Below, one piece after another: positions 33,075-36,668 of a DNA stretch of 36,668 nt (its first letter is position 1; each line of letters begins with the position of its first letter). The notes beneath the pieces were generated by a model. The model ran no database searches, had not been told where the DNA came from, and worked only from the letters and a program-made list of their open reading frames with translations. The stretch covers positions 1 through 36,668 of the forward strand of contig JASMKO010000107.1 of NCBI GenBank assembly GCA_030749225.1, given 5' to 3'. The stretch is from Verrucomicrobiota bacterium (GTDB lineage: Bacteria; Verrucomicrobiota; Verrucomicrobiia; Limisphaerales; UBA1096). The translations under genes and the position numbers were made by a program.

Positions 33075-33392
33075 CTAAAAATGCAACTGTCGCGACCGAC
33101 CTCCTGCGCAAATCCGTCTTGCTGCCGCTCCGGTCATTGTGCCTGCCAAACACACCAACATTCCGAGGAGGAACGCCACAGCTTGAAAATCTCCGCCGCC
33201 AAGCGAGCGACTGTGGAATGTAGACTGAGTAGTATTCATGGGAATCTCCGGTCCTATTTCTTCGGTTCGGGCCACCTGAGATGCGGGAGGAATCCCCGGC
33301 TTCTTTTCTTGAGCCAAGCTGGTAATAGACAGGAGGAAGCAAAGCAGTAGGGGCGTCGCCCCGTAACAACTGTTATTGCTCTGGTGATCCAT
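33075..33392 (-). CDS. Small exported protein with a C-terminal membrane helix
   Basis: A 105-residue protein starting MDHQSNNSCYGATPLLLCFL; the hydrophobic stretch ends at S-I-T-S-L-A-Q, a credible signal cleavage site. A linker with pairs of prolines follows, then a membrane helix FQAVAFLLGMLVCLAGTMTG, and a basic tail. No family is recognised. Its ATG shares a base with the stop of the relic tail before it (TGATG), the same coupling geometry seen at other junctions, so it sits in a cargo slot behind the sulfatase. Expression is not certain. Confidence 0.6.
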   Translation of the reverse strand: MDHQSNNSCYGATPLLLCFLLSITSLAQEKKPGIPPASQVARTEEIGPEIPMNTTQSTFHSRSLGGGDFQAVAFLLGMLVCLAGTMTGAAARRICAGGRSRQLHF

Positions 33393-33457
33393 CAATGACG
33401 GTCGGAAGATGGTGTTTTCTTGGGTCTTTTGCCGCCGTCTTTGCGGAGGAATTCAGC
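33392..33457 (-). pseudogene. Relic ankyrin tail n (minus strand)
   Basis: On the minus strand after the sulfatase gene the sequence reads A-E-F-L-R-K-D-G-G-K-R-P-K-K-T-P then S-S-D-R-H-stop. It matches the L-L-R-K-H-G-G-K-T part of the ankyrin tail, but the E-E-L-K-A-E-G-K end has drifted away. Together with head o it brackets the sulfatase as a cassette. Confidence 0.65.
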
Positions 33458-33506
33458 GGTCTTGCACTCTGATTATAAGTGGGATGCAACTGTGTGGGAA
33501 GGATGT

Positions 33507-35006
33507 TTATTTTTTCCAGTGGAAGGTTTCGCCTTCGAGGATCAGGTTGCGTTTTGATTTTCGCTTGGGGGCGGGTTTGGCAAAGTTTTTTGGGGCTTTC
33601 TCGGCAAGGTGTTTTTTGATCTCTACGTATTTTTGCTGCTCTGCCAAGTTGAGCCACTCGTTAGGATCCTTTTGCACATTATAGAGTTCCTCGCTGCCGT
33701 CCTTGTAGCGTATGTATCGCCATTCCATGTTCATGATGGCGAAGGACTCCGGAAACATATGGGGCAGGTAGACCTCGCGGTCCTTGGCATTTTTCGGGTC
33801 GGCGAGTGTGTCTGCTATCGATGTGCCCTCGAGAATGTGTGGGGGGGGTGGCAGGTTGCATAGCTCGACGAAGGTGGGGTACATGTCGATGAGGCTAACG
33901 GTGACGTCGGTGGTGGCTCCTTTAGCCAATCCCGGCCCGGCCCAGACGAAGGGAACGTTTGAGGTTCGTTCCCAGAGGGTGTGCTTGCCCCAGTCACCTT
34001 TTTCCCCGTGGTGGTAGCCGTGGTCGGACCAGAGTACGATGATGGTGTTGTCAGCGTTAGGGCCGGCATCGAGAGCATCCAGGACGCGTCCGATTTGAGC
34101 ATCGGCGTAGCTCATGCAGGCTAGATAACCATGAAGAGCTTCTTGCACGGCTCCGAGTTTGACCAAGCGTTGGTGAATTCTTGATCGGTTGATCTTTTGC
34201 CGCCTGATATTCTCAGGCAGGTCGTCGAGGTCGTCAGCCTTATAGGGCGGCAGTTTGATCTCGTTCCGCTTGTAGAGGTCAAAATATTTTTGCGGGCAAT
34301 AGTTGGGGAAGTGTGGGGCGTAGAGACCCATCGCCAAGAAGAACGGTTCGTCGTATTTTTCACTCAATCGCTCAACCGCCCACTTGGCCCGTATGCTGTC
34401 GGCCAGGTCCTTTTCACGGTTGTTCGGGACGGGGCCAAACTCCATGAATCCACTGTTGCTTTTCGGCGCTCCCGGAGTGCGGCGATAAGTGCCATAGGGT
34501 CTCGGGTTGGGGAAGGGAACCTCCTCCGACCAGGAGTCCATCGGAAATCCTGTTTCCCTTTGACGCTTGGTGCGTACGTAGAACTCGTCCCAACCGCGCA
34601 GGTCGATGTTTCCGGCGGGGTGGTGGAAGAGCTTACCCGCCCCCATGGTACGGTAGCCGGCTTTCTTGAAACTGCTCTGAAGGGAACGAATCTTCGGATG
34701 ATCAACAAAGTATAGGGCGGTATCGTAGCAACCTGTGGTGGAAGCGAACTGGCCTGAGAAAATGGTAGCTCGTGAAGGAGCGCAGAATACGCCGGCGGTA
34801 TGGGCGTTGGTGAAGTTGACGCCGCGCTTGGCCAAGCGATCAATGTTTGGGGTGATGGCAGCGGGTGTTGTGTTTAGGCATCCGATCCAGTCGTTCATGT
34901 CGTCGACTGCGAGGAACAAAACATTAGGTTTCTTGGCAGCTACAACGGGGCAAACCGCTCCCACCAGCACCACGGCTGCGATTGTTGTGAGTAGGAGGTG
35001 TTTCAT
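33507..35006 (-). CDS. Secreted S1 sulfatase (iduronate-2-sulfatase-like) with array head
   Basis: A 499-residue sulfatase. The signal peptide is the array head followed by a short Ala/Val stretch ([20 protein letters not shown], cleavage near V-V-A-A). The core begins [20 protein letters not shown] with metal ligands Asp35-Asp36. The formylglycine motif C75-A-P-S-R79 is intact, so an anaerobic or FGE-type maturase is required. [26 protein letters not shown] supplies the second metal site. It resembles iduronate-2-sulfatases and should desulfate a glycan in the periplasm. It carries the only TTGGCCAA copy right of 23 kb (34828), suggesting it came from, or adapted to, the GC-rich host background. 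Confidence 0.93.
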   Translation of the reverse strand: MKHLLLTTIAAVVLVGAVCPVVAAKKPNVLFLAVDDMNDWIGCLNTTPAAITPNIDRLAKRGVNFTNAHTAGVFCAPSRATIFSGQFASTTGCYDTALYFVDHPKIRSLQSSFKKAGYRTMGAGKLFHHPAGNIDLRGWDEFYVRTKRQRETGFPMDSWSEEVPFPNPRPYGTYRRTPGAPKSNSGFMEFGPVPNNREKDLADSIRAKWAVERLSEKYDEPFFLAMGLYAPHFPNYCPQKYFDLYKRNEIKLPPYKADDLDDLPENIRRQKINRSRIHQRLVKLGAVQEALHGYLACMSYADAQIGRVLDALDAGPNADNTIIVLWSDHGYHHGEKGDWGKHTLWERTSNVPFVWAGPGLAKGATTDVTVSLIDMYPTFVELCNLPPPPHILEGTSIADTLADPKNAKDREVYLPHMFPESFAIMNMEWRYIRYKDGSEELYNVQKDPNEWLNLAEQQKYVEIKKHLAEKAPKNFAKPAPKRKSKRNLILEGETFHWKK

Positions 35007-35034
35007 TTCCCTTCAGCTTTCAATTCTTCACCTA
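34964..35034 (-). repeat. Junction repeat o (tail plus head, minus strand)
   Basis: The tail core GAAGAATTGAAAGCTGAAGG is followed by G-AAATGA and the head [17 protein letters not shown] of the sulfatase. The nucleotide sequence agrees almost base for base with the plus-strand junctions, in inverted orientation. Upstream of the core the tail has lost a base (it reads K-V-G-E-E-L), so no ankyrin frame leads into it. Confidence 0.9.
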
Positions 35035-35040
35035 CTTTGC

Positions 35041-35359
35041 GCCGGAAGCAGCTACTTCATCGGGTTCTCAAACCTAGTCTCTGGAGTTATAACCTGTTCA
35101 GCGCGAGGAGCGTAAAGAAATCATGGTGCAAAACCTAATAAGAATCTTCGACGATTTCATCATATCTTAACTATAAAAGTTTCGTTGCTCATCTAACTAA
35201 ATCAGTAAAGCAAAGCCATTTGTATTAACAATTAACATGGCACTCAGACAAAACCTCTTGGCTAGCATACTTTTAAAGTATGAAGTAAGACGGGATGGCA
35301 AAAAATAAGGCATTTAGATTTTAGAGGTTTTTTAATTATCTCATTAACTAAACATATAT
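35041..35359. other. AT-rich gap without a gene
   Basis: About 320 bases between the sulfatase junction and the methyltransferase stop. I see no coding frame, no ankyrin remnant and no clear hairpin; long A/T runs (for instance near 35200-35260 and 35320-35350) dominate. It is the region where a tail for the methyltransferase cassette would be expected but is not recognisable. Confidence 0.6.
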
Positions 35360-35941
35360 TCAGTTTATAAAAGCATACCATGATGGCGAATCATCATTCT
35401 TTGTAATATAAAGGTCCCAATTATATTTGTCTGAATATTCAAGTACTGCTTTTTGCACTCCAAATAGCGCGAAAATTCTTCCATGTTCGTCAGAATGTTC
35501 TCCATCTTCACGAAAGTCGTGGCCACAAATTATACCACCCACTTTAATTTTAGGAATCCATAATTCTAAATCTTTAACAACCCCATCATAGCTGTGATTT
35601 GCATCAATATAGCAAAAATCTAATGTTTTTTTTGGTATTATTTTTGCTGCTTCTTCTGAAGTCATTCTCCAGATTATAGAACGATCGCCAAATCTTCTTA
35701 GTTTCATACAAGTTGCAGCGTAATTTATTAAGTGTATCTCGTCAGAAACATTGGCCGCATCTCTATATTCGCTTTCCTCAAACTGCAACCATGCATCTAC
35801 AGAAAAGAGAGTGGTTCCTTTCCATTTGTCTAATATTCTTTCTGAGTACGATCCATTTTGAACGCCAATTTCAGCACCGATTCCCTTCAACTCGCATTCG
35901 TTCAAGAATTCTGGAAATTCATCTCTGGTAGAGAAATTCAT
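35360..35941 (-). CDS. Class I SAM methyltransferase (Methyltransf_24-like)
   Basis: A 193-residue protein from ATG 35941 (MNFSTRDEFPEF). An early GIGAEIGVQNGSYSERIL is the glycine-rich SAM motif I, then LFSVDAWLQFEE, and LDFCYIDANHSYDGVVKDLE, the D-G-x-H-x-Y-x-x-x-x-x-D type motif of the Methyltransf_24 family, followed by VGGIICGHDF. Such enzymes methylate small molecules or sugars, often in glycan clusters. In-frame ATGs at 35962 and 35953 overlap the preceding ankyrin fragment. ATG 35941 is one base after that fragment's TAA (TAATATG), so translation may be coupled. The gene is very AT-rich compared with the rest. Confidence 0.82.
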   Translation of the reverse strand: MNFSTRDEFPEFLNECELKGIGAEIGVQNGSYSERILDKWKGTTLFSVDAWLQFEESEYRDAANVSDEIHLINYAATCMKLRRFGDRSIIWRMTSEEAAKIIPKKTLDFCYIDANHSYDGVVKDLELWIPKIKVGGIICGHDFREDGEHSDEHGRIFALFGVQKAVLEYSDKYNWDLYITKNDDSPSWYAFIN

Positions 35942-35942
35942 A

Positions 35943-36110
35943 TTATAAGTCATTCTTCGCATTCACATCCGCACCAGCAGTCAAGTGTTGTTTAGCGGCT
36001 TCAATATTTCCGGCGTTGCCGGTGGCTTTAACCAGCGCCTGATCTGCTTCTGACCATCGCGCGCACCCTGCCAGCGCAACGGCTGCGATTGTTGTTAGTA
36101 GTAGTTTCAT
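35943..36110 (-). pseudogene. Ankyrin lipoprotein truncated where the methyltransferase gene begins
   Basis: From ATG 36110 the frame gives [16 protein letters not shown] (lipobox L-A-G-C), then ARWSEADQALVKATGNAGNI and EAAKQHLTAGADVNAKNDL-stop, 55 residues. The last part is the first ankyrin unit, matching IEAVKKHIAAGTDVNVKDDS of the gene at 26489 exactly up to the point where the methyltransferase sequence takes over. The rest of the ankyrin gene is absent, so this looks like the left edge of an insertion or replacement. It could still produce a small lipoprotein. Confidence 0.8.
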
Positions 36111-36183
36111 AGTCCTGACGTGCGTTAAATAATATAGAACCATTAATAACAGTACAACTCCAATTAGCCATATTGGCTGGAAG

Positions 36184-36210
36184 CGTGCCTATTGCAGGCA
36201 CGGCTTTTTT
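36184..36210 (+). terminator. Rho-independent terminator-like hairpin
   Basis: Arms CGTGCC (36184-36189) and GGCACG (36197-36202) enclose a 7-base loop TATTGCA and are followed by GC and six T residues. In this orientation it would end transcription arriving from the left on the plus strand; no plus-strand gene is close by, so it may be a remnant of the module once located there. Confidence 0.65.
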
Positions 36211-36246
36211 GAGCCGGAGAATGAATCCTAACTTGCAGGAATAAGC

Positions 36247-36474
36247 ATGGCAGCGGAAGCAACTGAGGCAACGGATAACCTACCTAAAGAAGTTTAACTA
36301 GTAGGACTTGACGGTCCCTTGGATCAACAGGACTTGAGCAAGATGTTGGCCGGGTTCATGAATCCACAGGAAAAGGAAGGGGCCGAGGAGACATCGCCGA
36401 GTGGCAATTCGGCGGAGGAAGCCGAGCCGGTTGAGGAATCAACCGCGCTGCCTGCATCAACGGTCAGCAGGTGA
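36247..36474 (+). pseudogene. Decayed acidic protein gene, possibly phage-derived
   Basis: An ATG at 36247, six bases after an AGGA ribosome-binding site, opens MAAEATEATDNLPKEV and stops at 36297 (TAA). In the same frame coding-like sequence continues: LDGPLDQQDLSKMLAGFMNP, then QEKEGAEETSPSGNSAEEAE, to a TGA at 36474. The composition (Ala/Glu-rich, then acidic low complexity) recalls N-terminal regions of phage scaffold or structural proteins, but I cannot name a family. The internal stop, and a further coding-like stretch in another frame after 36475 (SAMREFNSGRQVKAGMVLAV), suggest decay. Confidence 0.4.
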
Positions 36475-36581
36475 GGAAGACGAACAGTGCGATGCGGGAA
36501 TTTAACAGTGGCCGACAGGTCAAGGCTGGCATGGTGCTGGCAGTGCGACCCAAGTGTGCCGTGATTGACTACTTTTGTTAA

Positions 36582-36640
36582 CTGCATCCGCTAACCATTC
36601 GCTAACCACTTTTTTTCAAACTGGTAGCAATCGGATGCAG
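36582..36640. repeat. Inverted repeat with internal 11-base-spaced direct repeats
   Basis: CTGCATCCG (36582-36590) and CGGATGCAG (36632-36640) are perfect 9-base inverted copies 41 bases apart. Overlapping the left arm, CGCTAACCA occurs at 36589-36597 and again at 36600-36608, an 11-base period that would place both on the same face of the helix. Such arrays can be protein-binding sites; function unknown. Confidence 0.5.
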
Positions 36641-36668
36641 AGACAAATATGCAGTGTTAAAGAAACCT

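Larger units (their letters stand above)
611..34835. repeat. Dispersed palindrome TTGGCCAA (22 copies counted by eye)
   Basis: Copies start at 611, 851, 1995, 4407, 6099, 7264, 8542, 9231, 11358, 12256, 13814, 14601, 15659, 15909, 16650, 19103, 19271, 20013, 20802, 22514, 22767 and 34828. Those at 6099, 9231, 11358, 15659, 16650 and 34828 extend to GCTTGGCCAAGC. Most are inside genes and read as Leu-Ala-Lys in one frame; those at 13814, 14601, 15659 and 19271 are intergenic. Many one-armed near matches (GGCCAAGC) add to these. A hand count can miss or misplace a copy. Confidence 0.8.

Noticed and set aside
33080-33113. Plus-strand tail-like reading T-D-L-L-R-K-S
   Set aside because: It overlaps the C-terminus of the minus-strand exported protein and lacks the E-E-L-K-A-E-G-K end, so it may be chance.
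21875-35034. Junction repeats as integron attC sites or CRISPR repeats
   Set aside because: The junctions are protein-coding ends, lack attC-type paired core sites and a folded imperfect palindrome, vary in spacing from hundreds to thousands of bases and have no spacers, integron integrase or cas genes.
20325-36110. Array produced by an IS or transposon in the window
   Set aside because: No transposase, resolvase or integrase frame and no consistent terminal inverted repeats around cargo were found.
36324-36587. 87-codon minus-strand frame near the right end
   Set aside because: Composition is Ser/Ala-rich without motifs, and the plus strand carries a better coding signal with a ribosome-binding site.

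Overview
This 36.7 kb window looks like a chromosomal segment of a Verrucomicrobiota bacterium, probably the Pedosphaera/Limisphaerales side of the phylum. The marker families are the PSCyt1-PSCyt2-PSD1 protein followed by a DUF1501 protein, a very long PVC-type cytochrome c/HEAT-repeat protein, an S1 sulfatase, a GYF_2 protein and a pseudopilin beginning [17 protein letters not shown]. The phylum assignment is inference from gene families; no rRNA or other phylogenetic marker is present.

Bases 1-20,250 are GC-rich, densely packed, ordinary chromosome. They hold a heme-protein C-terminus (DUF3365-like), tcdA, a bifunctional-nuclease-domain protein, holA, a Dabb protein, a sodium:solute symporter and ppk2, then the PSCyt/DUF1501 pair. 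A minus-strand group follows (sugar kinase-MurQ fusion, thioesterase, HDAC-like deacetylase), then four small plus-strand genes, the 1159-residue cytochrome c protein, a small membrane protein and a class I glutamine amidotransferase. This part is studded with an 8-bp palindrome, TTGGCCAA, often extended to GCTTGGCCAAGC. By eye I count 21 copies in the first 22.8 kb and one in the remaining 13.9 kb.

Bases 20,325-36,110 are the unusual part. They form a mosaic of unrelated genes separated by copies of one junction sequence. Each full junction is the 3' end of an ankyrin lipoprotein gene (ending [11 protein letters not shown]-stop) joined through an ATGA stop/start overlap to the 5' end of the next one ([17 protein letters not shown]). 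True ankyrin lipoproteins occur at 20325 and 26489. At other positions the ankyrin middle has been replaced by cargo: a lipoprotein, a DUF1223 domain, small membrane proteins, an endonuclease/exonuclease/phosphatase enzyme, a mandelate-racemase-type enolase, a pseudopilin, a PL10-like pectate lyase, an SMR transporter, zinc-ribbon proteins, a sulfatase and a methyltransferase. Several cargoes are fused in frame to the shared signal peptide. In others the head is an orphan peptide of 16-25 codons, or only the tail remains. The array runs on + up to about 33 kb and on - from 36.1 to 33.1 kb. I interpret it as a gene-capture or signal-peptide-exchange array that could recombine through the junction repeats. 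I know of no described system of this form and see no recombinase in the window.

A 50-nt 3' fragment of a tRNA-Val(CAC) gene at 24899-24948 (-) looks like an attachment-site scar. Its polarity puts the inserted DNA to the right, where composition is more AT-rich and the palindrome nearly vanishes. The right end holds a terminator, a decayed acidic gene and a small repeat/inverted-repeat cluster.
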